Shown: positions 7,754-16,903, counted from the first letter of the stretch. The stretch: 42,200 nucleotides of DNA from JAEZFI01 sp044508215 (GCA_044508215.1 JBIQID010000010.1:1-42200); one strand, 5' to 3'. Notes: generated by a model from the sequence alone, not told the origin. Translations and numbers: made by a program.

Positions 7754-8283
7754 CCGACTGGCTGATGGTCACCCGGTGGATCGTGATCGTGGTCACCACC
7801 ACGGTCGCCCAGATCGGGCTCGCGCCGCAGTTCCCCGTGGCGGGGGTCGTCGTCGACCTGATGCTCGCCACGTCGATCGCCGCAGGGATCGCCGCCGGAC
7901 CGGAGCGCGGAGCGATCGTGGGGTTCTGGCTGGGCCTCCTCTACGACGCGATGCGGCCCGGGCCCCTGGGGGTGTCGGCCCTCGCCTACGCCCTGGTGGC
8001 CTTCGGCGTCGGCACGCTCCTCGTGTCGGTGATCACGGTCCGCCGTGCGCTCGCCGCTGCAGTGATGTTCCTCGCCAGCGCCGTCGGCGTGCTGGGCTAC
8101 GCCGTGGTCGCCGAGCTGTTCGGGCAGCACGCGCTGACCAACGGGCGGCTCTGGTCGATCACCTTGGTGGTCGCGGCGATCGCCGCGGTGCTGTCACCCC
8201 TCCTCGTGCCACTGGCCCGCTGGGCCGAGGGCGAGGGTGCGATCGAGGGGCGGTCCGGCGTCCTCGGGAGGATCGATGCCTGA
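7750..8283 (+). CDS. mreD: Rod-shape determining protein MreD
   Basis: Small polytopic elongasome protein of 177 aa with about five hydrophobic segments, beginning MTDWLMVTRWIVIVVTTTVA. It contains GFWLGLLYDAMRPGPLGVSA, typical of MreD (G-x-x-x-D...P-x-G). The start is ATG 7750, which overlaps the mreC stop; earlier starts in the same frame lie inside mreC. The end overlaps the PBP2 gene by 8 nt, indicating translational coupling. Confidence 0.92.
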   Translation: MTDWLMVTRWIVIVVTTTVAQIGLAPQFPVAGVVVDLMLATSIAAGIAAGPERGAIVGFWLGLLYDAMRPGPLGVSALAYALVAFGVGTLLVSVITVRRALAAAVMFLASAVGVLGYAVVAELFGQHALTNGRLWSITLVVAAIAAVLSPLLVPLARWAEGEGAIEGRSGVLGRIDA

Positions 8284-10459
8284 GCGCGACACCTCGCCAG
8301 CTCGCCTCGCGATGGTCGGCATCGTGTGCGTCTCGCTGTTCGCGTCCCTCTTCGTGCGCCTCTGGTACCTGCAGGTGGTCGACGACTCGGGCTTCCAGGT
8401 GGCCGCCGACTCGATCAACCTGCGGGTGATCCACAACGAGGGCACCCGTGGCCGGATCCTCGACCGCAACGGGAAGGTCCTCGTCGACAACGAGACGTCG
8501 ATCGTGGTGTCCCTCGACCGCACCCAGCTGAAGGACCGCACCGTCGAGGAGCGCAAGGACGTCTTCGACCGGCTGGCGCAGGTGCTCACCGAGTTCGGCT
8601 TCCAGATCCAGAGCCCCGTGATCCAGAAGCGCTACGACGACAAGCGGTACGGGCCGCTCGAACTGGTCCCGGTGCAGTCGGGGGTGACCCCCGACGTCGA
8701 GCTGTACCTGGCCGAGCACCACGAGTCGTTCCCCGGGGTCGTGGTCCGTCGCAAGGCCGTGCGCACCTACCCCTACGGGCAGCTGGCGGCGCACATCGTC
8801 GGCTACGTCGGCCAGATCAACGACGAGGAGCTGAAGGCCAAGAAGGACGCCGGCCTCACCCCGGATGACTCCGGGCGCTCCCGGGCCAGCCGTGACCGCA
8901 AGACCTATGCCGGCGGCGACGAGATCGGGAAGAGCGGTGTTGAACGCACCGCGGAGGAACACCTGCGCGGCGTTCCCGACGACCAGGTGATCCAGGTGGA
9001 CGCCCGCGGCGACTACGTGCGGACCGTCGAGGAGGGCGACACCCGCCCCGGCGACGACGTGTGGCTCACGATCGACATCGACCTGCAGGCGCAGGCCGAG
9101 CAGCTGCTGCAGCAGCGGCTCGCCGAGCTGCGAGGCGGGAGCCAGGACGGCCTCCCGACCCGCGCTCCGCAGGGCTCGGTGGTGGTCATCGACCCGCGCA
9201 ACGGCGACATCTTGGCGATGGCGTCGTTCCCCAGCTACGACCCTGCCGACCTGGTGAACGGCATCGACACGGCGCTCTGGGAGCACCTGAACGACCCGGC
9301 CGCGGGTCGTCCGTTCTTCAACTGGGCGCTCCAGGGGACGTACGCCCCGGGCTCCACGTTCAAGCTCTTCAGCGGGACCGCGGCGCTCGAGTCGGGGCTC
9401 CTGGGGGCTGGAGAGCGCACTCACTACGACCGAGGCGTGTACCGGGTGTCGAACTGCTCCGGCGGGAAGTGCGAGTTCCAGAACGCCGGGCGGGTCTCGT
9501 ACGGCACCGTCGACATCAGCCGTGCGATCACCGTCTCCTCCGACACGTTCTTCTACTGGGTGGGCGACGCCCTCTGGCAGAACCGCGGCACCGCCGGCGA
9601 GACGCTGATCCAGGACACCGCAGCGAAGTACGGCCTCGGCGAGAAGACCGGCGTGGACCTCCCCGGCGAGGCCGCCGGCCGCCTCCCCACGCCGAAGTGG
9701 CTACGTGAGATCCACGAGTCGAACCCGAAGGCGTTCCCTCGTGGCGACTGGTACACCGGCGACAACCTCAACACCTCGATCGGCCAGGGCGACGTCCTGA
9801 CCACGCCCCTGCAGCTGGCCGACGCGTACGCCACCTTCGCCAACCGGGGCATCCGCTACAAGCCGCAGATCATCGACAAGGTCACCCGTCCGAAGGACCT
9901 CGGCGCCGACCCTGCCGATGTCGACAACCACGAGGTCGTGGACGTCGTCGAGCCACAGCAGACCGGCGAGGTCACCTTCACCGGCGACCACTACGACCGC
10001 CTCCTCCGTGGGCTCACCGGGGTGGTGATGAACGGCGAGGGCACGGCGAACCGTTCGTACCGGGGGAGCCCCACGGCCTGGCCGATGGCCGGCAAGACCG
10101 GGACCGCGCAGGTGAAGGGCAAGGCCGACACGTCGCTCTTCGTCGCCTTCGGACCCGTGGTCCCCGGCGTCGCTCCCGAGTACGCGATCAGCGTGGTGAT
10201 CCCCGAGGCCGGCTTCGGCTCCGAGGTGTCTGCGCCCCTTGCGTTCCGCATCATGAAGCCGGTCTCCGAGGGAGCGCTCCCCGAGACCATCACCGAACGG
10301 GACCGTCGCTGGCGTGACGCCCGGTTCGCGAAGCTGCTCGAGCAGGCGGCCACCTCGGCGCCGGACGGCGGCACCGGATCCAACGGAGAGGCACCGACCG
10401 GCGGCAGCGAGGCGCCCGCCGACGGCGAGCCCACCACCACGATCGAAGGCCCCCGATGA
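8276..10459 (+). CDS. mrdA: Penicillin-binding protein 2 (elongasome transpeptidase)
   Basis: Class B PBP that cross-links peptidoglycan during cell elongation as partner of RodA. The product is 727 aa, starting MPERDTSPARLAMVG, with one N-terminal membrane segment at about 11-30. A PBP dimerisation domain follows (RGRILDRNGKVLVDNE). The transpeptidase motifs are SxxK (PGSTFK, Ser360), SxD (SSD, about 421-423; SxN is more usual) and KTG (KTGTAQ, Lys607). The last ~55 residues are a Gly/Thr/Pro-rich tail with no recognised domain. ATG 8276 was chosen over 8237 because it gives the standard N-terminus and an 8-nt overlap with mreD. Confidence 0.95.
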   Translation: MPERDTSPARLAMVGIVCVSLFASLFVRLWYLQVVDDSGFQVAADSINLRVIHNEGTRGRILDRNGKVLVDNETSIVVSLDRTQLKDRTVEERKDVFDRLAQVLTEFGFQIQSPVIQKRYDDKRYGPLELVPVQSGVTPDVELYLAEHHESFPGVVVRRKAVRTYPYGQLAAHIVGYVGQINDEELKAKKDAGLTPDDSGRSRASRDRKTYAGGDEIGKSGVERTAEEHLRGVPDDQVIQVDARGDYVRTVEEGDTRPGDDVWLTIDIDLQAQAEQLLQQRLAELRGGSQDGLPTRAPQGSVVVIDPRNGDILAMASFPSYDPADLVNGIDTALWEHLNDPAAGRPFFNWALQGTYAPGSTFKLFSGTAALESGLLGAGERTHYDRGVYRVSNCSGGKCEFQNAGRVSYGTVDISRAITVSSDTFFYWVGDALWQNRGTAGETLIQDTAAKYGLGEKTGVDLPGEAAGRLPTPKWLREIHESNPKAFPRGDWYTGDNLNTSIGQGDVLTTPLQLADAYATFANRGIRYKPQIIDKVTRPKDLGADPADVDNHEVVDVVEPQQTGEVTFTGDHYDRLLRGLTGVVMNGEGTANRSYRGSPTAWPMAGKTGTAQVKGKADTSLFVAFGPVVPGVAPEYAISVVIPEAGFGSEVSAPLAFRIMKPVSEGALPETITERDRRWRDARFAKLLEQAATSAPDGGTGSNGEAPTGGSEAPADGEPTTTIEGPR

Positions 10460-11586
10460 TCACCGTCCCCACCGGGCACCGCCTCCGGAACCGCGACATG
10501 ACCGCCGCATGGCGGCACGTCGACCTCTCGCTCTGCGCCCTGGTCGCGCTCACGAGCGTGTTCGGCCTGGTGCTCGTCTACAGCGCCACCCACCACCGCA
10601 GCGGCTACGAGTTCCTCTCCAAGCAGCTGCTCTTCGTGATCGCAGGCGCCGCCACCATGGCGGTGACCGCAGCGGTCGACTACCAGAAGCTGCGCGACTG
10701 GTCCCGGCTGATCTACCTCGGCGCGATCGCAGCGCTGTGCCTCGTCCTCGTGCCCGGGATCGGAGCGATGCACAAGAACATCCGGGCGTGGTTCGACGTG
10801 GGCCCGTTCCAGATCCAGCCCGCCGAGTTCGCGAAGGTCGCCACGATCATCGCCGTTGCGTCCTACCTCGGGAGCGTCGTCGAGGAGATCCGCCTCAAGG
10901 AGGTGGTGGTCGCGATGACGATGTTCGCGGTGCCCATCGGGCTGATCCTCCTGCAGCCCGACCTCGGCACGGCGCTCGTGTACGTGGTCGTGGCCGTCGG
11001 GCTGCTGGTGGTCGCAGGGGTCCCGGTGCGGATGCTCGCAGCGCTCGTGCTCATCGGCATCACGGGGGTGGTCGGCATCCTGTCGTCCGACACGCTCGAC
11101 GAGTACCAGAAGGACCGCCTCACCTCGTTCGCGAACCCGTCGCAGGCTTCGGAGAAGGTGATCTACAACACCCGGCAGGCGCAGATGGCGATCGCCTCGG
11201 GCTCGTTCACCGGCAAGGGGCTCTTCGAGGGTCCGCTCACCAAGGGCGGCTCGGTTCCCGAGCAGCAGACCGACTTCATCTTCACGGTGGCGGGGGAGGA
11301 GCTGGGCTTCGCCGGAGCCGGGCTCCTGCTGCTCCTCGAAGCGGGGATCGTCTGGCGGATCTGGCGGACCGCGCAGCTGGCGCGGGACCCGGTCGGCCGC
11401 CTGATGTGCGTGGGCGTCCTCTGCATGATCGGCTTCCACGTGTTCGAGAACGTGGGCATGAGCCTGGGCATGATGCCCGTCACCGGCATCCCGCTGCCGT
11501 TCATCTCGTACGGCGGTTCGTCCACGATCACCGCGTTCGCCGCCATGGGCCTCGTGATGAACGTCCACATGCGAAGGTACGCCTAG
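10456..11586 (+). CDS. rodA: RodA, SEDS peptidoglycan glycosyltransferase
   Basis: Polytopic membrane polymerase that extends glycan strands from lipid II in partnership with PBP2. The product is 376 aa with about 10 membrane segments. SEDS-family signatures are FGLVLVYSATHH near the start, FQIQPAEFAKV, LQPDLGTALVY and the C-terminal GIPLPFISYGGSS. It overlaps the PBP2 stop by 4 nt (ATGA) and ends the shape operon. Confidence 0.96.
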   Translation: MITVPTGHRLRNRDMTAAWRHVDLSLCALVALTSVFGLVLVYSATHHRSGYEFLSKQLLFVIAGAATMAVTAAVDYQKLRDWSRLIYLGAIAALCLVLVPGIGAMHKNIRAWFDVGPFQIQPAEFAKVATIIAVASYLGSVVEEIRLKEVVVAMTMFAVPIGLILLQPDLGTALVYVVVAVGLLVVAGVPVRMLAALVLIGITGVVGILSSDTLDEYQKDRLTSFANPSQASEKVIYNTRQAQMAIASGSFTGKGLFEGPLTKGGSVPEQQTDFIFTVAGEELGFAGAGLLLLLEAGIVWRIWRTAQLARDPVGRLMCVGVLCMIGFHVFENVGMSLGMMPVTGIPLPFISYGGSSTITAFAAMGLVMNVHMRRYA

Positions 11587-11596
11587 TGGTCCCGAG

Positions 11597-11602
11597 TAGG
11601 CT
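11597..11602 (+). promoter_or_regulatory. -10 box for the radical SAM gene
   Basis: TAGGCT lies 9 nt before ATG 11612 and 11 nt after the rodA stop. It would allow separate, nearly leaderless expression of the radical SAM/DUF2344 pair. Confidence 0.5.
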
Positions 11603-11611
11603 TGTGCGGTC

Positions 11612-13564
11612 ATGACCTCCATCTGGTCCCAGTTGGAGCCCCTTCTCGCCAAGGTCCAGAAGCCCGCCCGGTACATCGGCTGCGAGGACGGAGCTCCCGA
11701 CCCAGTCCACGCACCACACCGCGCGTCGTGGCTGTTCGTCTACCCCGACACCTACGAGATCGGGCTGCCCAACCAGGGCCTACAGATCCTCACGGAGATC
11801 GTGAACGAGCGCCCCGACGGCGTCGCCGAGCGTTCCTACGCCCCGTGGGTCGACCTCGAGGAGGAGCTGCGAGCGGCAGGCCTGCCGCTCTTCAGCGTCG
11901 ACACCCACCGGCCCGCCGGTGACTTCGACCTGCTGGCGTTCAACCTCTCCGCCGAGCTCACCTACACGAACCTCCTGAACTGCGTGGACCTCGCCGGCGT
12001 CCCGGTGCGATCGGCCGACCGCGCCGACGGCGATCCGCTCGTCGTCGCCGGCGGCCACTGCACCTACAACCCCGAGCCGATCGCCGCCTTCGTCGACCTC
12101 GTCGTGCTCGGCGACGGCGAGGAGGCGGTGGGCGAGATCACCGCCGCGGTCGCCGCGTGGAAGCAGAGCGGCAAGGCGGACCGCGCCGGGTTCCTGGCCG
12201 AGCTGTCGCGCGTCCCCGGCGTCTACGTCCCGTCGCTCTACGAGGCGACGTACCTGCCCGACGGGCGACTCGACCGCACCGAGCCGGTGCACCCCGACGC
12301 CCCCGACGTGGTCGAGAAGAACACGATCGCCGACCTGGCCGACTGGCCGTACCCACGGCAGCAGCTCGTGCCCCTCACAGAGGTCGTGCACGACCGGCTG
12401 AACGTCGAGGTCTTCCGGGGCTGCACCCGTGGATGCCGGTTCTGCCAGGCCGGGATGATCACGCGCCCCGTGAGGGAGCGGCCCGCCGAGCAGGTCAGCC
12501 GGATGGTGAGCGAGGGCCTCGCTCGCACCGGCTACGACGAGGTGGCGCTCACCTCGCTCTCCACGGCCGACTTCTCCGACATCGAATCGGTGGTGCGCGA
12601 CATCGTCGACGACCCGGACAACTCCGGCCAGGTGACGGTGTCGCTGCCGTCGCTCCGCGTCGACGCGTTCGGCGTGGGGATCGCCGCGCAGATCCAAAAG
12701 GCGCGCCGCACCGGGCTGACGTTCGCGCCCGAAGCGGGCACGTGGCGGATGCGGCAGGTGATCAACAAGCTCATCCGCGAGGAGGACCTCTACTCGGCGG
12801 TCGAGGCGGCGTACTCGCAGGGCTGGCGCCGGGTGAAGCTCTACTTCCTCACCGGGTTGCCCACCGAGACCGACGAGGACACCCTCGGGATCGTGGAGCT
12901 GGCGAAGAACTGCGTGGAGATCGGGCGGAAGCACCACCAGCGGCCGTCGGTGACGGTCTCGGTGGGTGGCTTCGTGCCGAAGCCGCACACGCCGTTCCAG
13001 TGGTTCGGGCAGAACACCACCGCCGAGCTGCAACGGAAGATCAACCTCGTCCGGGATGCTGCGAAGAAGCACCGGGGCGTGGAGGTGAAGTGGCACGACC
13101 CGAAGGCGTCGGTCATCGAGGGGCTCATGAGCCGCGGTGACCGTCGACTGGGTGACGTGATCGAGGAGGTGTGGCGCCGCGGCGGCACCTTCCAGGAGTG
13201 GTCGGAGAAGTTCCGGCTGGATCTGTGGACCGAGGCCCTGGCCAACGCCGGCCTCGAGGTGGACTGGTACGTGTACCGGCATCGGACCGAGGACGAGTCC
13301 CTCCCGTGGGACCACCTGTCGGCCGGGCTGCACCGGGACTTCCTGTGGCAGGACTGGAGGGACGCCCTCGCCGAGGTCGGCCTCCCCGACTGCCGTTGGA
13401 CACCCTGCTACGACTGCGGTGCCTGCACCGGGTACTCGATCGAGCACGTCGTCGCCTCCGCCACCCCTCCGGCCGGCGGCAGCCAGGGAACGGGCCAGGA
13501 CCTCGCCTCCGGCGGGGCGGTCCCGGTCACCCTGCTGCCGAGACCGCCGGTGGGCGTGTCGTGA
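11612..13564 (+). CDS. B12-binding/radical SAM protein, TIGR03960 family
   Basis: The product is 650 aa. The N-terminal part is a B12-binding-like fold (WLFVYPDTYEIGLPNQGLQI). The radical SAM cluster motif CxxxCxxC is seen as FRGCTRGCRFCQAG at about residues 270-280. The C-terminal motif PCYDCGACTGYSIEH is characteristic of the TIGR03960 family. The gene overlaps the DUF2344 gene by 4 nt (GTGA), and the two commonly precede an RNase E/G gene in actinobacteria, as here. The exact reaction is not established; tRNA or rRNA modification has been suggested from the neighbourhood. Family assignment is confident, function is not. Confidence 0.92.
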   Translation: MTSIWSQLEPLLAKVQKPARYIGCEDGAPDPVHAPHRASWLFVYPDTYEIGLPNQGLQILTEIVNERPDGVAERSYAPWVDLEEELRAAGLPLFSVDTHRPAGDFDLLAFNLSAELTYTNLLNCVDLAGVPVRSADRADGDPLVVAGGHCTYNPEPIAAFVDLVVLGDGEEAVGEITAAVAAWKQSGKADRAGFLAELSRVPGVYVPSLYEATYLPDGRLDRTEPVHPDAPDVVEKNTIADLADWPYPRQQLVPLTEVVHDRLNVEVFRGCTRGCRFCQAGMITRPVRERPAEQVSRMVSEGLARTGYDEVALTSLSTADFSDIESVVRDIVDDPDNSGQVTVSLPSLRVDAFGVGIAAQIQKARRTGLTFAPEAGTWRMRQVINKLIREEDLYSAVEAAYSQGWRRVKLYFLTGLPTETDEDTLGIVELAKNCVEIGRKHHQRPSVTVSVGGFVPKPHTPFQWFGQNTTAELQRKINLVRDAAKKHRGVEVKWHDPKASVIEGLMSRGDRRLGDVIEEVWRRGGTFQEWSEKFRLDLWTEALANAGLEVDWYVYRHRTEDESLPWDHLSAGLHRDFLWQDWRDALAEVGLPDCRWTPCYDCGACTGYSIEHVVASATPPAGGSQGTGQDLASGGAVPVTLLPRPPVGVS

Positions 13565-14307
13565 AGCTCCGCCTCCGATACTCCAAGCTCGGCAAGGTCA
13601 GGTTCCTGTCGCACCGGGACGTCGCACGCGTCTGGGAGCGGGCGATCCGCCGCGCTCGCTTGCCGATCGCGTACAGCGAGGGGTTCTCACCCAGGCCCAA
13701 GCTCCACTTCGGCCTGGCCCTCTCGGTCGGCCACGAGTCGGTCGACGAGTACCTCGACATCGACCTGCGCGAACCGGTCCCCCTCGCGGGGCTGACCGAG
13801 GAGCTGTCGACGTGCCTCCCCGTTGGGCTCGACGCCACCGCAGTGGCCGAGCTGCCGCCGGGATCGGTCTCCCTCCAGGAGGCGGTGGACCTCGTGGTCT
13901 GGCGCTTCGCGATCCCGGCCGGCGCGGCGGACGGGGTCGCACGACGTGTCGCCGAAGTGCTCGAGGCGGCCGAATGGCCACTCGAGGTCGAACGGAAGGG
14001 CAAGCCGCAGCGGATCGACCTGCGTCCGCAGGTCGACGCCCTCACCGTCCATCCCCTCGACGGGAGCGGCCCCCTGCCCGCCCTCGTCGACGATCTGGCC
14101 GGGTCCGGGGGCCTGGCCGTGGTCGCCGAGCTGCGAACCCGCCCCCGGAGCGTGAGGCCCGGAGAGCTGCTCGCAGCACTGGGCCTCGAAGGGGTCGACG
14201 TCCGTGTGCGACGACTCCACCAGTTCATCGAAACCGACGGTGTCCGCCGACCTCCCCTGGTCGTCGAGCACACCGATCCGGCGCCCGCCCTGCACGGCGC
14301 CGGTTGA
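13561..14307 (+). CDS. DUF2344 (TIGR03936) protein
   Basis: The product is 248 aa, starting MKLRLRYSKLGKVRFLSHRD, the standard N-terminus of this family. It also contains YSEGFSPRPKLHFGLALSVG. GTG 13561 overlaps the upstream stop and is preferred over the longer frame, which is only a shadow of the radical SAM gene. In other genomes this domain is either fused to or encoded beside the TIGR03960 radical SAM protein, implying a joint task. The biochemical role is unknown. Confidence 0.9.
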   Translation: MKLRLRYSKLGKVRFLSHRDVARVWERAIRRARLPIAYSEGFSPRPKLHFGLALSVGHESVDEYLDIDLREPVPLAGLTEELSTCLPVGLDATAVAELPPGSVSLQEAVDLVVWRFAIPAGAADGVARRVAEVLEAAEWPLEVERKGKPQRIDLRPQVDALTVHPLDGSGPLPALVDDLAGSGGLAVVAELRTRPRSVRPGELLAALGLEGVDVRVRRLHQFIETDGVRRPPLVVEHTDPAPALHGAG

Positions 14308-14325
14308 CCTGCCAGGAAACCCGAC

Positions 14326-16107
14326 ATGTCCGACACAGAGAGCTCGAGCAAGGAACCCGGGAGCACACCTGCCCCGGGCTCGTCCGGTGCGGCGACTGCG
14401 CCCTCCGACTCCTCCGCCCCGTTCCTCGTCCCCAAGGTCCCGCCACCCACCCAGCGAGCGCCGAAGATCGGCGACAGCCGTCCCGCACCGCCCACCGGCG
14501 GAGGTGGCGGCGACGGAGCCGAGGGCCGCGCCGGATCGGGCGGCGGCGGAGGTGGCGGTGGCAACCGACGCCGACGTCGTCGTGGTCGTGGCGGCGGTGG
14601 CGGTGGCGGCCAAGGTGGTCAGGGCGGGAGCCAGGGCGGCCAGGGCGGTCAGGCCCGCAAGGACGGTGCCTCCGGCCAAGGCGGCGGGGGGCAGTCGGGT
14701 GGTGGCCAGGGCGGCGGCCAGCGCCAGAAGAAGGCCAAGCCGCAGCCGGTCGAGGCCGTGCTCGTCGACGAGGACGGGCCCGTCGCCCTCGACGCCAAGG
14801 CGCTCAAGAAGCGATCGGGCCGCAGCCGCAAGGGCAAGGCGGTCGGTCGCTACCAGATGAACGTGCACGTCGACGCGAACGGCGAGACCCACATCGCCAC
14901 GCTCGAGGGTCGCTCGCTCGTCGAGTACTACGTCGCCCGGCCGGCCGACGACATCAGCCAGATCCACGGCAACATCTACGTGGGCCGGGTCGAGAACGTG
15001 CTCCCCGGCATGGAGGCCGCGTTCATCGACATCGGCACCCCGAAGAACGCCGTGCTCTACCGCGGCGACGTCCAGTACGACCCCGACGACGTCGAGGAGA
15101 AGGGCCAGCCGCCCCGCATCGAGGACGTCCTGAAGCCGCGCCAGCTCCTGGTCTGCCAGGTCACGAAGAACCCGATCGCCCACAAGGGTGCCCGGCTCAC
15201 CCAGGAGGTCTCGCTGCCCGGCCGCTTCGTGGTGCTGGTGCCCAACTCGACCACCTACGGCATCTCGAAGCGCCTGCCCGACGGCGAGCGGAAGCGCCTC
15301 CGGCAGATCCTCGACAAGGCCAAGCCCGCTCAGCACGGGATCATCGTCCGCACCGCCGCCGAGAAGGTGACCGCTGCCGAGATCGAGCGCGACGTCGCCC
15401 GCCTGGTGAAGCAGTGGGAGCAGATCGAGGCGCTCGCCGCGAAGCAGACGTCGCCCACGCTGCTCTACCGCGAGCCCCACTCGGCGGTGCGGGTGATCCG
15501 CGAGGAGTTCAACGAGGAGTACCGCGGCGTGCTGATCGACGACGCCGAGCTCTTCGAGGAGGTCCACGACTACGTGGCGGCGATCGCGCCGGCGACGGCC
15601 GACCGGGTGCAGTTCTACGACCCGGCCGAGGAGTCGCTGCCGCTGTTCGAGCGCTACCAGATCCTCGAGCAGCTCACGAAGGCCCTCGACCGGAAGGTGT
15701 GGCTCCCGTCAGGCGGTTCGCTGATCATCGAGCACACCGAGGCGCTCACCGTCATCGACGTGAACACGGGCCGCAACGTGGGCTCGTCCAGCCTCGAGGA
15801 GACGGTGTTCAAGAACAACCTCGAGGCCGCGGTGGAGATCGCTCGGCAGCTCCGGGTGCGCGACATCGGCGGCATCATCGTCGTGGACTTCGTCGACATG
15901 GAGGTCAAGGAGAACCGCGACGAGCTGGTGCGGGTCTTCAAGGAGGCCCTCAGCCGCGACAAGACCCGCACGCAGGTGTACAACGTGAGCGACCTGGGCC
16001 TCGTCGAGATGACCAGGAAGCGGATCGGGGAGGGGCTGTTGCAGAGCTTCGCCCACACCTGCGAGCGGTGCGACGGCCGCGGTGTGGTCGTCGACCTGCC
16101 CGGGTGA
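14326..16107 (+). CDS. rne: Ribonuclease E/G family endoribonuclease
   Basis: Single-strand endoribonuclease for mRNA decay and rRNA/tRNA maturation. The product is 593 aa. Residues 1-165 are low-complexity: Ser/Pro first, then a Gly-rich stretch interrupted by an Arg block (about 65-130). The catalytic core follows: S1 domain (GNIYVGRVENVLPGMEAAF), 5'-sensor region, then the DNase I-like part with metal-binding Asp residues in TVIDVNTGRN and VVDFVDME. A zinc-link-like CERCDGRG lies at the C-terminus. The long disordered arm is N-terminal, whereas Escherichia coli RNase E carries its arm at the C-terminus. rne versus rng naming is uncertain. Confidence 0.93.
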   Translation: MSDTESSSKEPGSTPAPGSSGAATAPSDSSAPFLVPKVPPPTQRAPKIGDSRPAPPTGGGGGDGAEGRAGSGGGGGGGGNRRRRRRGRGGGGGGGQGGQGGSQGGQGGQARKDGASGQGGGGQSGGGQGGGQRQKKAKPQPVEAVLVDEDGPVALDAKALKKRSGRSRKGKAVGRYQMNVHVDANGETHIATLEGRSLVEYYVARPADDISQIHGNIYVGRVENVLPGMEAAFIDIGTPKNAVLYRGDVQYDPDDVEEKGQPPRIEDVLKPRQLLVCQVTKNPIAHKGARLTQEVSLPGRFVVLVPNSTTYGISKRLPDGERKRLRQILDKAKPAQHGIIVRTAAEKVTAAEIERDVARLVKQWEQIEALAAKQTSPTLLYREPHSAVRVIREEFNEEYRGVLIDDAELFEEVHDYVAAIAPATADRVQFYDPAEESLPLFERYQILEQLTKALDRKVWLPSGGSLIIEHTEALTVIDVNTGRNVGSSSLEETVFKNNLEAAVEIARQLRVRDIGGIIVVDFVDMEVKENRDELVRVFKEALSRDKTRTQVYNVSDLGLVEMTRKRIGEGLLQSFAHTCERCDGRGVVVDLPG

Positions 16108-16130
16108 CGATCCAGATCCTCGGTGGCCCC

Positions 16131-16190
16131 GGTCGCTCCGCTCAGCTCCACTCGCTGGCGCTCGCTCCTTCGACTCCGCCCCTCGTCGGT
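16131..16190 (+). repeat. 60-bp interspersed repeat, copy 1
   Basis: This lies in the rne-rplU intergenic region. It matches 16820-16879 at 56 of 60 positions (differences are three C/T and one T/A). The sequence begins GGTCGCTCCGCTCAGCT and is pyrimidine-rich with TCGCT/CTCGC steps. It codes for nothing evident. The pair brackets the rplU-rpmA operon. Confidence 0.85.
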
Positions 16191-16220
16191 CTCGACTTAG
16201 TGATCGCAGGATCGACCGTG

Positions 16221-16226
16221 TAGCGT
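16221..16226 (+). promoter_or_regulatory. -10 box for rplU-rpmA
   Basis: TAGCGT ends 10 nt before the L21 ATG at 16237. No Shine-Dalgarno is visible, suggesting a leaderless or very short-leader ribosomal protein mRNA. Confidence 0.5.
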
Positions 16227-16236
16227 GGTCGGCCGT

Positions 16237-16545
16237 ATGTACGCAGTGATCGCATCCGGCGGCAAGCAGGTCCGCGTGGCCGAGGGAGAGACCGTCCAGC
16301 TCGAACGGCTGGGCGACGTCGGCTCCGAGGTCGAACTGACCCCGGTCCTCCTCGTGGACGGGTCGACGACCCTGGCCACCCCAGACCAGCTCTCGGGCGT
16401 GAAGGTCCAGGGCCGCGTCATGGGCGAGGTGAAGGGCCCGAAGATCGAGGCCTTCACCTACAAGTCGAAGACCCGGTCCCGCCGGCGCTGGGGCCACCGC
16501 CAGCAGTACGCGCTCGTCGAGATCACCTCCATCACGAAGGGCTGA
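16237..16545 (+). CDS. rplU: 50S ribosomal protein L21
   Basis: Large-subunit protein that binds 23S rRNA. The product is 102 aa, starting MYAVIASGGKQVRVAEGE, the canonical L21 N-terminus. It contains GEVKGPKIEAFTYKSKTRSR and the C-terminal GHRQQY, as in the family. A GTG 12 nt upstream in frame is rejected because MYAV is the conserved start. rpmA follows after 6 nt, forming the standard rplU-rpmA operon. Confidence 0.98.
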   Translation: MYAVIASGGKQVRVAEGETVQLERLGDVGSEVELTPVLLVDGSTTLATPDQLSGVKVQGRVMGEVKGPKIEAFTYKSKTRSRRRWGHRQQYALVEITSITKG

Positions 16546-16551
16546 CACGAC

Positions 16552-16812
16552 ATGTCGAAGACCAAGGGTGGCGGTTCCACCAAGAACGGCCGCGATTCAG
16601 AGAGCAAGCGCCTCGGCGTGAAGGTGTTCGACGGCACCACCGTGAAGGCCGGCGCCATCATCGTGCGTCAGCGCGGCACCCGCTTCCACCCCGGTGAGAA
16701 CGTGGGCCGTGGCGGCGACGACACGCTGTTCGCCCTGCAGCCCGGCCGTGTGAAGTTCGGCAGCCGGAACAACCGCAAGCTCGTCGACGTCCTCCCGCTC
16801 GACGGTTCCTGA
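16552..16812 (+). CDS. rpmA: 50S ribosomal protein L27
   Basis: Large-subunit protein near the peptidyl-transferase centre. The product is 86 aa with the conserved GGGSTKNGRDSESKRLGVK and RQRGTRFHPGENVG. The N-terminus is MSKTKGGGST, where most families have MA-HKKGGGS, a slight variation. There is no Firmicutes-type cleaved leader. In most actinobacteria obgE comes next; here it is displaced by 4.3 kb. Confidence 0.98.
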   Translation: MSKTKGGGSTKNGRDSESKRLGVKVFDGTTVKAGAIIVRQRGTRFHPGENVGRGGDDTLFALQPGRVKFGSRNNRKLVDVLPLDGS

Positions 16813-16819
16813 CGGTCTC

Positions 16820-16879
16820 GGTCGCTCCGCTCAGCTTCACTCGCTGGCGCTCGCTTCTTCGACTCCGCTCCTCGACGGT
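16820..16879 (+). repeat. 60-bp interspersed repeat, copy 2
   Basis: Second copy of the element at 16131-16190 (56/60 identical), starting 7 nt after the rpmA stop. A 13-bp direct repeat CTCGACGGTTCCT lies at 16798-16810 (the last codons of rpmA) and at 16871-16883, partly overlapping the element's end. This could be an insertion footprint or a coincidence. Confidence 0.85.
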
Positions 16880-16903
16880 TCCTAGATCACTCGGTCGCCG
16901 GAA

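Noticed and set aside
16108..16236. Small gene or L21 leader regulatory RNA between rne and rplU
   Set aside because: No ORF with a start signal and no recognisable leader structure; the space is mostly the 60-bp repeat plus the rplU -10 box.
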